23,212 nt of DNA. Source: JBASEY01 sp049652745. Lineage in GTDB: Bacteria; CSSED10-310. Where the stretch lies: the NCBI GenBank assembly GCA_049652745.1, contig JBASEY010000047.1, positions 1 through 23,212 on the forward strand. The letters are read 5' to 3'. Shown here piece by piece: positions 13,759 to 22,296 of the stretch; position 1 is the stretch's first letter; every line of letters starts with the position of its first letter. The notes beneath the pieces are model-generated. The model searched no databases. It was given only the letters and a program-made list of their open reading frames with translations, and was not told where the DNA came from. The translations under genes were made by a program, and so were the position numbers.

Positions 13759-15339
13759 TTAAACGCCTGCCGTCGATGGTTCCTTGACAGTCGAAATATC
13801 GAGGTTGAGTATCTGATCGATTTCCGGAAATAGCTCCAGAGCTTTCTGCACTGCTTGCAATTCCATAACGCGCAATCTGTCGGCTTCATCGGTATTGATA
13901 TGAACCCCGACAATTTCCCGGCGCAAAGCGGATCGAATTTGTTCTTTGTTTTCATTGAGTTGCTCGATATCAAAGCTGTGTTTCTCAGAGAGGAGGTCGG
14001 CTATAAAATCATCGATCATCTTATCTGATACTGAATAATTCAAGTCGATTCCTTTGAATCGATCGGCAAATTTCACGGCAAAATCAAAAAATGCCCGTTC
14101 GGATTCCAGTTCGAACATGACAGGGGACAGAATCGGTTCTTCCACCACGATATCTGGTGTTATGCCCCCACCTTCAAAAACTTCACGACCATAATCCGTC
14201 CTGCGTCCAACTGAATTGACATCGTCTTTTTTCGGCGAGCCGATTTCAGGTTTTCTATGTGGGATTTTGTATGGCTTCTGAATGTATCTGCCTGATGGAG
14301 TAAAGTATTGCGCAGTGGTGATTTGAGCCGCTGTTCCAAAACGTGTTTGATATTGGCTTCCGACCAGGCCTTTTCCATGAGTGGATACACCGATTACAAG
14401 GCCCCGGTCATGGTCTTGGATGGCTCCCGCGACAATTTCAGAAGCGCTGGCGCTGCTGTCGTTGACCAAAACGATAATCGGCAAATCAATATAGTCGCCG
14501 TCTTTGGGGCAGGTGATATCTTGTTTGCTTTCCTTGGTTCGCCCCTTGGTGCTGACGATTATCTGTCCCTTCCTCAGAAATGCCGAAGAAATCTGTTCTG
14601 CAGAGCCCAACAGACCCCCTCCATTATATCTGAGGTCTAAGATCAATCGTGTCATTCCCTTGTCTTTGAGCCGCTGGAGTTTTTCCATCATTTCACTATA
14701 GGTGGTGGATGAGAATTCCGTCAGCCTGATATACCCTGTTTCCGCGTCAATCAAAAAGCCGCCTCTGGCGCTATTGAGAGCTATTTTCTCCCTTCGTACG
14801 CTGAAGTGTAAAAGCTCAGAGGCGCCTTTTCGACGAATACCTATTTTGACGATAGACCCCTTTTCACCTCGTAAACGCTTAATCACTTCATTGTTGGTAA
14901 TACCTGCAACCGTTTCTCCCTCGATCTCTTCAATTACGTCGCCTGCCCTTATACCAAGCCGCCAGGCTGGTGATTCTTCAATTGGTGCGATTACCAATAA
15001 TTCCCCGTTTCTAACATCGAATGAAATGCCGATGCCGTAGAAACTTCCTATTTGCTGAGCCTTCATATAATCAAAAGCATCTTCGTCAAGGAATTGAGAG
15101 TATGGATCCAGTGTTCGAAACATACCATGAATAGCGGCATAGACCAGGTCTTTCCCTCCAAGATCCAATGAGGGATTTTTATCGATTGTCTCGAGGGCTC
15201 GGGCGATCAATCGCAATGAATCCAAGGAAGAATCGATGTTTTGGTTGGCTTTTGATGGCTGAGCCGGGATTTGTATGAGTACAACGCACACAAACACGCA
15301 GACAAGGGCGACGGATTTTAAGAATGAATAATGTGTCAC
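13759..15339 (-). CDS. ctpA: Periplasmic S41 carboxyl-terminal processing protease (CtpA type)
   Basis: This is a 526-aa serine protease of the S41A family that trims C-terminal ends of periplasmic or envelope proteins. It starts with a signal peptide (hydrophobic residues about 8-26, ending near PAQPSKA). An N-terminal helical part (LDPYSQFLDEDAF, about 77-89) is followed by a PDZ domain (about 95-185, with GIGISFDVRNGELLVIAP and GIRAGDVIEEIEG). The catalytic core contains LRYNGGGLL, then SSASASE with Ser298 and, exactly 25 residues later, Lys323 in THGKGLVG, the same spacing as the Ser/Lys dyad of known Ctp proteases. A C-terminal domain of about 130 residues follows. I chose the GTG at 15339 because AAGGAG lies 8 nt upstream; it removes an unlikely 16-residue leader. 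It is divergent from the SDR gene. Length is normal for bacterial Ctp. Confidence 0.93.
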   Translation of the reverse strand: MTHYSFLKSVALVCVFVCVVLIQIPAQPSKANQNIDSSLDSLRLIARALETIDKNPSLDLGGKDLVYAAIHGMFRTLDPYSQFLDEDAFDYMKAQQIGSFYGIGISFDVRNGELLVIAPIEESPAWRLGIRAGDVIEEIEGETVAGITNNEVIKRLRGEKGSIVKIGIRRKGASELLHFSVRREKIALNSARGGFLIDAETGYIRLTEFSSTTYSEMMEKLQRLKDKGMTRLILDLRYNGGGLLGSAEQISSAFLRKGQIIVSTKGRTKESKQDITCPKDGDYIDLPIIVLVNDSSASASEIVAGAIQDHDRGLVIGVSTHGKGLVGSQYQTRFGTAAQITTAQYFTPSGRYIQKPYKIPHRKPEIGSPKKDDVNSVGRRTDYGREVFEGGGITPDIVVEEPILSPVMFELESERAFFDFAVKFADRFKGIDLNYSVSDKMIDDFIADLLSEKHSFDIEQLNENKEQIRSALRREIVGVHINTDEADRLRVMELQAVQKALELFPEIDQILNLDISTVKEPSTAGV

Positions 15340-15375
15340 TCCGAAAGCTCCTTTCCAGGGAATGAACAAACAAAG

Positions 15376-15404
15376 TATATATAGCAATTCTGAAAGGCGA
15401 GCAA
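15376..15404 (-). promoter_or_regulatory. Candidate promoter of the Ctp protease gene
   Basis: On the minus strand TTGCTC (15404-15399) is followed by a 17-nt spacer and TATATA (15381-15376). A TATACT (15379-15374, spacer 19) and an extended TGC motif lie at the same place, so the exact -10 is uncertain. The leader would be about 30 nt. Confidence 0.4.
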
Positions 15405-15444
15405 CCAGCTTTTCATTTTTTACAAATCAGCGTAAACTGGGAGC

Positions 15445-16188
15445 ATGAAAGTTCAGCCGCTGGATAAATCACAAGTCGTCATTCTTACCGGTGCATTTCG
15501 GGGAATAGGCAATATTCTATTCAATCATCTCGTTTCATCTCGTGTTGTCTGGCCGGTTTGTCGAACTCCCGAACAATCTGAACAGCTCAGCCACTCCGTT
15601 AAACATACTTCCAAAATGGTGCGTTGGTTCCATGGCGACCTGCGCGACCCCCAAATTTCAGGAAAAATCGCCGATGAATGTAAACAGCAAAAGATAAGCC
15701 CCTTTGCCCTTATTCATTGTGTCGGCCCGATTCACTATTCACATCGACCTGTCCCAGACTGGACTGTCTGGGAGCAGCAATTTCATGACAATGTCTCAAG
15801 TGCGGTTCATCTGATCCAAAATCTCTCGGGCCTTATGACTTCCGGCAGAATCATCCTGTTTGGTTTTTCCGGTCTGGACACGCCGAGAGGTTTTAAAACA
15901 ATTGCGGCTTATGCGGCTGCAAAGAACGCTATAGCCGTCTTGGGGCGATCTGCGGCAAAAGCCCTTGCTTCGAAAGGTATAACCGTCAATATTATCAGTC
16001 CCGGAGTCTTTTTGACCGAATCCGGCCAAATACCTGTCAGGGGTGGGGAGATGCTGCCGTCGATTCCGCTTGGGCGCTTCGGGGAAAAGCGTGATATTTG
16101 TGGTGTTGTCGACTGGCTGCTTTCCCCGGCATCAGCTTATGTAACGGGTCAAGTGATCAAAGTGTCCGGCGGACTTCACATTTCATGA
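15445..16188 (+). CDS. SDR-family NAD(P)-dependent oxidoreductase
   Basis: This 247-aa cytoplasmic protein is a classical short-chain dehydrogenase/reductase. The nucleotide-binding glycine motif is TGAFRGIG (15-22). The usual NNAG is replaced by HCVG (91-94). The catalytic set is complete: Asn116, Ser142 in LFGFSG, and Tyr156 with Lys160 in YAAAK. Next come ITVNIISPGVF (179-189), typical of the PG motif, and a C-terminal VTGQVIKVSGG (233-243), as in FabG-like reductases. It may reduce a keto group on a sugar or an acyl carrier, but substrate and cofactor cannot be read from the sequence. The ATG follows GGGAG. It is first in the plus-strand glycan operon, 45 nt ahead of the next gene, so its product may be a sugar precursor or glycan modification (inference). 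Confidence 0.87.
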   Translation: MKVQPLDKSQVVILTGAFRGIGNILFNHLVSSRVVWPVCRTPEQSEQLSHSVKHTSKMVRWFHGDLRDPQISGKIADECKQQKISPFALIHCVGPIHYSHRPVPDWTVWEQQFHDNVSSAVHLIQNLSGLMTSGRIILFGFSGLDTPRGFKTIAAYAAAKNAIAVLGRSAAKALASKGITVNIISPGVFLTESGQIPVRGGEMLPSIPLGRFGEKRDICGVVDWLLSPASAYVTGQVIKVSGGLHIS

Positions 16189-16233
16189 CAAATAACCTAC
16201 AATCACCTGATATTTGCCGGGAGGATTCATATC

Positions 16234-16773
16234 ATGGCGAATGACTGGAAAGATTTTGAAATTGGTGCGGAAATCGATGTTTCGCGGATAATGGAAAAAA
16301 TTCGGGAAAGAATCGCACAAAAACAAAAAGAAGGTGTCTATTCCGAAGAAGGTATTGCTGAGCTGACAGACGCTAAAATCATGCAGTTTGCCGAAGAGGC
16401 GGAAATAGATTCCGTTTTGCTGGATAAACTTCGATCACCCGATCACAGTTGGAACATAAATCCCAGCTATGTTATCACAACTCATCGATCGGGATTGAAT
16501 GCAAAACTGATCGTGATGATCAAAAAACTCATCAGACCATTTGTACGTCTTTATACGGATCATCTAGTCGGTCGTCAGGCTCAGATCAACCTGTATTTTT
16601 CGCATCTTATCCACAATCTGGTGAAGGAAATTACACGCCGCCAGATAGATTACGATGCTTTGAAAGCGCGGCTTGATAGAGTGGAAAGGGAAAAGGAGTA
16701 TCTGGAAAACAGAGTCAAAACGTTTGAATCGATGGCTGTTTTGAAAGACTCAATTACCGACGATCCTCAATGA
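16234..16773 (+). CDS. Small helical/coiled-coil protein of a glycan operon, unknown function
   Basis: This 179-aa protein has no signal peptide or clear membrane span. It opens with a charged helix (EIDVSRIMEKIRERIAQKQKEG, given here as EIDVSRIMEK and IRERIAQKQKEG, about 12-33). A middle segment has HSWNINPSYVITTHRSG. A weakly amphipathic helical region follows (LIVMIKKLIRPFVRLYTDH, then QINLYFSHLIHNLVKEI, about 91-132), and a coiled coil at about 133-167 (LDRVEREKEYLENRV). From memory, similar N-terminal DVEAIMRxIRE-type segments occur fused to methyltransferases or glycosyltransferases in glycan clusters; here the segment stands alone, so it may be an adaptor placing the following transferases at the membrane (inference). 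A strong ribosome binding site (GGGAGGA) precedes the ATG. Its stop overlaps the next start by ATGA. Enzymatic activity is unlikely. Confidence 0.8.
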   Translation: MANDWKDFEIGAEIDVSRIMEKIRERIAQKQKEGVYSEEGIAELTDAKIMQFAEEAEIDSVLLDKLRSPDHSWNINPSYVITTHRSGLNAKLIVMIKKLIRPFVRLYTDHLVGRQAQINLYFSHLIHNLVKEITRRQIDYDALKARLDRVEREKEYLENRVKTFESMAVLKDSITDDPQ

Positions 16774-17933
16774 AAATCAAATGTGTGGTACAACGTTACG
16801 GCGAACGCATCATTGGAGGCGCCGAATTGCATTGCCGCCTGATCGCGGAACAACTTGCTCGTCAGCATGAAATGGAAATCGTCACCACATGCGCAGCGGA
16901 TTATCTGACCTGGGAAAACATATTTCCTGAGGGAACGGAAATCATCAACTCAATCCCCGTCCGCCGTTTTTCCGTCGCCCAACCCAAACCCCCGGATTTT
17001 GACCTCATCGCCTTCAATACACTTCATGGTTATCCATCTGCAAAGGAGGAGAAGCTCTATCTCGAGGCACACGGGCCTGTCTGCCCGGATATGATCGATT
17101 ATTTATCACACTCCAACGATACAGACAGATTTATCCTGTTCTCTTATCGATATTGGACGACTTGGGCCGCGTTGAGACAGATAGGGAAAAAAGCTGTTCT
17201 TGTGCCTACGGCAGAACATGATAAAACACTCTATTTGGGAATCCATCGCGACAGTTTTCATCGACCGCTCGCCATAGCCTATAATTCACCTGAAGAGCGA
17301 GCCTTGATCAATCAGATTTCCGGCAACGAAAAAATACCCGGCATTACGGTCGGTGTGGGTCTGGCCCCGATCGAAACCAATGATTTAAAAGCTCAAATTC
17401 TGATCGATATACCTTCAAAGTATTTTATTTACGTTGGTAGAATCGAAGAATCAAAGGGGTGCAGCCGGCTTATTCATGACTATATCGAATTTCATAAATC
17501 AGTCATTCATCCACCGGCCCTGGTGTTTGTCGGCAAGCAGGAGATGGCTATTCCAAGTCATCCAGGTATCTTTTATCTTGGCATTCAACCGGATGCTTTC
17601 AAAATGCATCTGGTCTCAAAGGCTGTCGCTTTGATCATGCCGAGCAGATATGAAAGCCTTTCCATGGTGCTTTTAGAAGCATGGAAAATGAGGCGGCCGG
17701 TGGTCTGTAATGCATACTGCGATGTGTTGCGAGGGCAATGCAATCGTTCGAAAGGTGGATTGTATTACCGCAACACCGACGAATTGGTCGAAATTTTAAC
17801 CCTGTTGTCACTACGGCCGGACATCGGCGATAGGATGGGAGAAAACGGAGAGCGGTACTATCGGGAAAATTACGACTGGCAAATCATACTGAAAAAATAT
17901 GACCGCCTTCTTCAAGGTTTAGGGGATGAATAG
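16770..17933 (+). CDS. GT4-type glycosyltransferase A1
   Basis: This 387-aa protein is a GT-B-fold retaining sugar transferase, probably extending a lipid-linked glycan on the cytoplasmic side of the membrane. The N-terminal donor/acceptor loop is CVVQRYGERIIGGAELHCR (5-23). The C-terminal half contains YVGRIEESKGCSRL (221-234) and the family EX7E motif, Glu295 to Glu303, in YESLSMVLLEAW. It is closely similar to the next gene product throughout (shared GGAELHCRL, FSYRYWTT, LVPTAEHD, ESLSMVLLEAW and GGLxYxN). The ATG overlaps the upstream stop (ATGA) and its own stop TAG shares one base with the next GTG (TAGTG). No signal peptide or membrane span is seen. Sugar specificity is unknown. Confidence 0.87.
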   Translation: MKIKCVVQRYGERIIGGAELHCRLIAEQLARQHEMEIVTTCAADYLTWENIFPEGTEIINSIPVRRFSVAQPKPPDFDLIAFNTLHGYPSAKEEKLYLEAHGPVCPDMIDYLSHSNDTDRFILFSYRYWTTWAALRQIGKKAVLVPTAEHDKTLYLGIHRDSFHRPLAIAYNSPEERALINQISGNEKIPGITVGVGLAPIETNDLKAQILIDIPSKYFIYVGRIEESKGCSRLIHDYIEFHKSVIHPPALVFVGKQEMAIPSHPGIFYLGIQPDAFKMHLVSKAVALIMPSRYESLSMVLLEAWKMRRPVVCNAYCDVLRGQCNRSKGGLYYRNTDELVEILTLLSLRPDIGDRMGENGERYYRENYDWQIILKKYDRLLQGLGDE

Positions 17934-19126
17934 TGAAACTCGGCTTGGTCGTACAACGATATGGTCTGGATATTGCCGGCGGCGCTGAACTGCATTGTCG
18001 GCTGGTGGCTGAACACCTGCTTGAATCACATCAGGTAGAGGTTTTTACAACCTGTGCAAAAGATTATGTTTCATGGAAAAATGAATACCCACAAGGAACG
18101 GAAGTTATCAACGGAGTCCCTGTTCATCGGTTTTTAGTCAAGAAAAAACGAAATATCAGGACATTTGAAAACGTTCAGAACCTTGTGTTTCATGAGCAGC
18201 AGTCTGAAGCGATGGAAAATTTATGGATAAAAGAAAACGGGCCATTTTCGCCCAGGCTTCTGAAAGCTGTTCAATCCCGTCCCGATATCGATGTCTGGAT
18301 ACTGTTTTCCTATCGCTATTGGACAACTGCCGCCTCATTGGATTTTCTCAGAAAAAAAGTTCTGCTGGTGCCGACCGCCGAACACGATCCGGCGCTTTAT
18401 TTAGGTGTAGTCAAAGCGCTTTTCCATCTGCCGGGTGCCATCGCCTATAATTCGCTTGAAGAAAAAAGTTTGATCCAAACAATATCAGGCAACCAAGCCG
18501 TACCTGGTGAAGTGGTGGGTGTAGGCCTGGTTGAATCCGATGAAATGAAGCAGACTTTGAAAGAGGATTTCAAAGTCGATCAAGACAACCCATACATGCT
18601 GTATATCGGCAGAATCGATAAGAACAAAGGGTGCGATCATTTGTTCAGACTGTATCGGCGTTATCGTGAAGAAGCTCAGGCGGATATCGACCTGGTTTTG
18701 ATCGGCAGGCCTGTGATACCGATTCCGAACTACCCTGGAATACGGCACCTGGGGTTTGTTTCTGAAAAAGCGAAAATCGAAGCCTTGCTTGGATGCCGAT
18801 TCCTGATTATGCCCAGCAGCTTCGAAAGCCTTTCGATGGTGTTGTTGGAGGCTTGGCGGCATCGACGCCCCGCACTTGTCAATGGCAAATGCGAAGTTTT
18901 AAAAGGGCAATGCCTAAGATCGAATGGTGGTCTTGCCTATCATAATTATGATGAATTTTCTGCAAGTATAGACTATTTGCTTGCAAATCCTTCGGTAGGA
19001 GATGCTATGGGGAGGCAGGGGAATGTATACTACCGGGAGCATTACAGTTGGCCCGTCATACAAAAAAAATATGAATCATTGTTGCGCCTGGTTTACCAGA
19101 AAAGCCGTCGAGAGGAGTTAATGTGA
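17933..19126 (+). CDS. GT4-type glycosyltransferase A2 (tandem paralogue of A1)
   Basis: This 397-aa GT-B-fold enzyme is the tandem paralogue of A1. It begins with GTG overlapping the previous stop by one base (TAGTG). Shared blocks with A1 are VVQRYG (6-11), GGAELHCRLVAE (16-27), FSYRYWTT (125-132), LVPTAEHD (145-152) and GxxGHxx-type spacing before the EX7E pair Glu298 to Glu306 in FESLSMVLLEAW. The C-terminal quarter has LKGQCLRSNGGLAYHNYDEF. Two copies of one enzyme in a row suggest two consecutive sugar additions with different donor or acceptor specificity (inference). The stop overlaps the next gene's GTG in GTGA, with GAGGAG as a good ribosome binding site just upstream. Catalytic residues appear intact in both copies, so neither looks decayed. 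Confidence 0.87.
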   Translation: MKLGLVVQRYGLDIAGGAELHCRLVAEHLLESHQVEVFTTCAKDYVSWKNEYPQGTEVINGVPVHRFLVKKKRNIRTFENVQNLVFHEQQSEAMENLWIKENGPFSPRLLKAVQSRPDIDVWILFSYRYWTTAASLDFLRKKVLLVPTAEHDPALYLGVVKALFHLPGAIAYNSLEEKSLIQTISGNQAVPGEVVGVGLVESDEMKQTLKEDFKVDQDNPYMLYIGRIDKNKGCDHLFRLYRRYREEAQADIDLVLIGRPVIPIPNYPGIRHLGFVSEKAKIEALLGCRFLIMPSSFESLSMVLLEAWRHRRPALVNGKCEVLKGQCLRSNGGLAYHNYDEFSASIDYLLANPSVGDAMGRQGNVYYREHYSWPVIQKKYESLLRLVYQKSRREELM

Positions 19127-20154
19127 TACCCTGGTATAGACATCCTAAAATACAAACGACAGGACTGGTTATCCTGGCGCTTTTTTCCGCACAAATACTC
19201 CAAGTGATCTTGTTTCTGTTTGTGTCGATTGTCAGCCAAAACATGTCGCCTTCGCAAGGATGGCTGCTGAATCTACTGTCTATCCTCCCTGTTATTCTAT
19301 CATTGCTTGCCGGAGGAGCTTTTTTGGGTAGACTGCGACCAGATAATGCAATGACATTGTGGTCTGTTTCAGCAGTTGCCAACAGCTTGGTACCAATCGG
19401 AATGCAGGCCCTGCTCTTTCCAGACACTTTTACCGTTCCAGGCGGCCTAGTTCAATGGACAACGATTGTAGGAAATATACTTTTTTGGTTTGTCGGCTGT
19501 GTTCTCGGCTCGTTGAGTCATAGGAAAACACCGAATCCGACATTTGATCGAAGCCTGATTCAATGGACCGCCGGCATCACCGGGGCCGTAATAATGTTAT
19601 ACGGATTGACATTGGGTTCACTGATCTTTTCCAAAGGATACCGAATGGCAAAAGCTGTCGAATTGCCTTTACCGGACGATGTTGAAGAAATCAAAATCAA
19701 AGGATTTGAACCGGGCATCGCTCGAGCAAGGCGTTTTAGAACGACAATTGCATCAGGGGATACCAGCCTTCAGGATTTTTTTTGTGTCGAAATGGCCCAA
19801 AAAGGTTGGACTGACATTACTGAACACTTTCAATCATGGCCGATCACTGAATGGCATTTTCAAACGGAGGTCCAAAACAACCAATCTCTGGAATATGCCG
19901 TCTCTGGAGGTCATTGGCAGGATGTGAGCGGAAAAGTTGTGGTGACGATGGTTCTTCAGGGTGAAAAAGTAGATGTAACAAAAGGTTGGGAAGATACCGA
20001 TTGGAATGTTATTGGTATTATTTTAAGCCGCCCGTTCACTGAACCGCGAAACATGACGGTCAAGCAAGATGAACCAATAATCGACGAAGCAGAGGATGAC
20101 GACACCCTCGAAAAACAGGTGAATGCCGACTCGATGCAGGAGATTACGGAATGA
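19123..20154 (+). CDS. Five-span membrane protein with a soluble C-terminal domain, unknown function
   Basis: This 343-aa protein starts with GTG 19123 overlapping the upstream stop (GTGA). Hydrophobic stretches lie at about 13-38, 47-69, 76-98 (weak), 111-131 and 147-170. The C-terminal part (about 181-307) is soluble: LPLPDDVEEIKIKG, FRTTIASGDTSLQDFFCVEMAQKGW (written as FRTTIASGDTS and LQDFFCVEMAQKGW, 205-229), then alternating strands. The pattern of a small conserved domain containing FF/FY followed by MxxxGW resembles domains seen at the ends of secreted or membrane proteins, but I do not recognise a named family. The tail (about 312-343) is acidic. It sits between the two duplicated glycosyltransferase pairs and is coupled to both, which points to a role in the same pathway. 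A flippase or polymerase helper is possible, but typical Wzx/Wzy topology (10-14 spans) is not met. Confidence 0.75.
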   Translation: MIPWYRHPKIQTTGLVILALFSAQILQVILFLFVSIVSQNMSPSQGWLLNLLSILPVILSLLAGGAFLGRLRPDNAMTLWSVSAVANSLVPIGMQALLFPDTFTVPGGLVQWTTIVGNILFWFVGCVLGSLSHRKTPNPTFDRSLIQWTAGITGAVIMLYGLTLGSLIFSKGYRMAKAVELPLPDDVEEIKIKGFEPGIARARRFRTTIASGDTSLQDFFCVEMAQKGWTDITEHFQSWPITEWHFQTEVQNNQSLEYAVSGGHWQDVSGKVVVTMVLQGEKVDVTKGWEDTDWNVIGIILSRPFTEPRNMTVKQDEPIIDEAEDDDTLEKQVNADSMQEITE

Positions 20155-21212
20155 ATATTCATCAGATTTTACCGAATCTTTCCTACGGAGATGCCATCGG
20201 TGACGATACCCTGGCCCTGAAACGAATTTTCAAGTCTATGGGTTATGACAGCAAGATATTTGCCGCCATCATTCATAGAAAACTCATCGATGAAGCGGAA
20301 AGCTGGATAAATTTTAAAAAAATATCATCGCCAGAAAATGTCATGGTTTATCACTTCAGCGTCGGTTCGGGGATTACAGATTCACTTATTGAAAGCCCTG
20401 ACAAATTGATCGTTGTTTTTCACAATATCACCCCTTCTCATTGGTTTTACGGTAACAGCCCTCATATGACCGAGGTGACGGCTGACGGCATGAAAGAATT
20501 GAGGAAGCTGAAAGATCGGTCTTGTATGGCGTGGGCCGATTCCGAATACAATGCTTCCATTTTGCGGGAAGCCGGCTATCGAAATGTTCATGTCCTACCG
20601 ATTATCGTTGAAATGACCAGACTCGATATTCAACCACATCCAATTTTTTCCCGACAGTGGTCGTCTTCTCAGTTCACCTGGACGTTTGTGGGACGAATTT
20701 CACCTAACAAATGTCATCAGGATATCATTCGTGCGTTTGCGTGTTATAAAAGATGGTTACATCCGCATTCTCGATTGATTTTCGTTGGAGAAAACCGGAA
20801 TTGCAGTCGATATGTGCATGCTATGGAACAGTTGGTTCGAGATCTCGGGATAGCCGATGTCTATTTTACCGGGATGATCGATACCTCGGAATTGGTGGCT
20901 ATTTATCGAATGACGGATGTTTTTATGTGCATGAGTGAACACGAAGGTTTTTGTGTGCCTTTGCTCGAGGCTATGCATTTTGACATCCCGGTTGTTGCGT
21001 TTGATGCGGGAGCTGTTAAAGAAACTATGGGCGGCGCCGGCCTGTTGGTACAGAGCAAGCATCCTGTTGAATTGGCGGAATTGGTGGATTTATTGCGTTT
21101 GAACAGTTCGTTTCGCCAAGGGATTGTGGAAAAGCAAAGAGTACGATTGCAGAAATTTCTTTCTGTCGATATGGCCGGCAGGGTCAAACAGCTTTTACAG
21201 GAGAATCTGTGA
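20151..21212 (+). CDS. GT4-type glycosyltransferase B1
   Basis: This 353-aa GT-B-fold transferase belongs to a different subgroup from A1/A2. It begins MNIHQILPNLSYGDAIGDDT, followed by FHNITPSHWF (90-99), WADSEYNASILREAGY (128-143), FVGRISPNKCHQDIIRAF (179-196), the EX7E pair Glu265 to Glu273 in SEHEGFCVPLLEAM, and a GGAGLLV block. The next gene encodes a paralogue with the same blocks. The ATG overlaps the preceding stop (ATGA). It should work in the cytoplasm or at the membrane on a lipid-linked acceptor. Sugar specificity is unknown. No signs of decay are seen. Confidence 0.86.
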   Translation: MNIHQILPNLSYGDAIGDDTLALKRIFKSMGYDSKIFAAIIHRKLIDEAESWINFKKISSPENVMVYHFSVGSGITDSLIESPDKLIVVFHNITPSHWFYGNSPHMTEVTADGMKELRKLKDRSCMAWADSEYNASILREAGYRNVHVLPIIVEMTRLDIQPHPIFSRQWSSSQFTWTFVGRISPNKCHQDIIRAFACYKRWLHPHSRLIFVGENRNCSRYVHAMEQLVRDLGIADVYFTGMIDTSELVAIYRMTDVFMCMSEHEGFCVPLLEAMHFDIPVVAFDAGAVKETMGGAGLLVQSKHPVELAELVDLLRLNSSFRQGIVEKQRVRLQKFLSVDMAGRVKQLLQENL

Positions 21213-22294
21213 TGCACATTGCCCAACTGGTTCCCACTCTGCATACCGGGGATGCAATCGGCAACAATGCGATCGCTTTAAAAACTTTTTTTGGATCACT
21301 CCAAGCTGAAAGCGAGATTTTTTTTCTTGAAGCGGATTCCGAGGCGGCTCATCTTGGAAAACCGGTAAAAGAAATGTCGGCCTGGATGAAAGCTTCATCA
21401 AAGCTGATAACGATATTACATTATGCCTTGCCTTCATCATTAAATGATTTGTTTGCCCAGCTTCCTGGGCAAAAGATACTGATTTACCATAATATAACGC
21501 CACCGAGCTTTTTAACGGGTTATCCGCATTTACAACATATTTCACGTGCTGCCCGAACCTGTCTGATGAATTTGAAGAGTGTGCCGGATGTGGCGTTAGG
21601 GGATTCTGAATATAATCGCAGAGAATTGGAAGAGATGGGGTTTTCTGAAACCGGCGAAATGCCGATCTTGCTGGATTTTGAATCCTATCGAAAAGAACCG
21701 AACGCAGTATTGCTTAACATGTTTTCCAAAAAAGACATGATCAATTTTCTTTTTGTCGGTAGAGTGACGCCAAATAAATGTCAACACGACATCATCCGTT
21801 TTTATGGATTTTTTAAACGCTATATCGATCCCAGATGCAGGCTGTTTTTAGTCGGGAAGTACACAGGCTTTGAACGCTATCTCTATGCTTGCATGGATTT
21901 TGCCAGACGATTGAATTTAGGAGATATTTATTTCACCGGAAAGACGACGCACAGCGAGCTTTTAGCTTATTACAGAGTAGCCGACCTTTTTATTTCCATG
22001 TCTGAACATGAAGGTTTCGGAGTGCCGCTGATAGAGGCGATGCTGCTGGATATTCCCATAATGGCTTTTTCTGCAGCGGCTGTTCCTTACACATTGAGCG
22101 GCGGCGGCGTGGTCTTTCATCGAAAGGAACGCCTTATCGAGATTGGTGAATTGGCATGGGAAATTCTTCAAAATGAAAATCTGAAAGAAAATATACTCCG
22201 CCACCAGAAAAAGCGCTTGGAATATTTCAGGCCGACATCTATTTATCAGCGCTGGAAAAGGCTTCTACATAGCAAGTTTGGAATGCCGTTTTGA
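21212..22294 (+). CDS. GT4-type glycosyltransferase B2 (tandem paralogue of B1)
   Basis: This 360-aa GT-B-fold enzyme is the paralogue of B1. Shared blocks are GDAIGNNAIALK (13-24), YHNITPPSF (92-100), GDSEYNRREL (130-139), FVGRVTPNKCQHDIIRF (181-197), YFTG and the EX7E pair Glu267 to Glu275 in SEHEGFGVPLIEAM. I chose the ATG at 21212 (TGATG overlap with the upstream stop, AGGAG 8 nt upstream) because its start aligns with B1; a GTG at 21209 would add one residue and give a GTGA overlap. It is last in the operon. Its stop lies 2 nt from the end of the convergent FKBP gene, with no clear intrinsic terminator between them. Confidence 0.86.
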   Translation: MHIAQLVPTLHTGDAIGNNAIALKTFFGSLQAESEIFFLEADSEAAHLGKPVKEMSAWMKASSKLITILHYALPSSLNDLFAQLPGQKILIYHNITPPSFLTGYPHLQHISRAARTCLMNLKSVPDVALGDSEYNRRELEEMGFSETGEMPILLDFESYRKEPNAVLLNMFSKKDMINFLFVGRVTPNKCQHDIIRFYGFFKRYIDPRCRLFLVGKYTGFERYLYACMDFARRLNLGDIYFTGKTTHSELLAYYRVADLFISMSEHEGFGVPLIEAMLLDIPIMAFSAAAVPYTLSGGGVVFHRKERLIEIGELAWEILQNENLKENILRHQKKRLEYFRPTSIYQRWKRLLHSKFGMPF

Positions 22295-22296
22295 TC

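Noticed and set aside
14160..15040. Several frames of 60-112 codons on both strands inside the protease gene
   Set aside because: They are shadows of the S41 protease, whose catalytic and PDZ motifs are clear.
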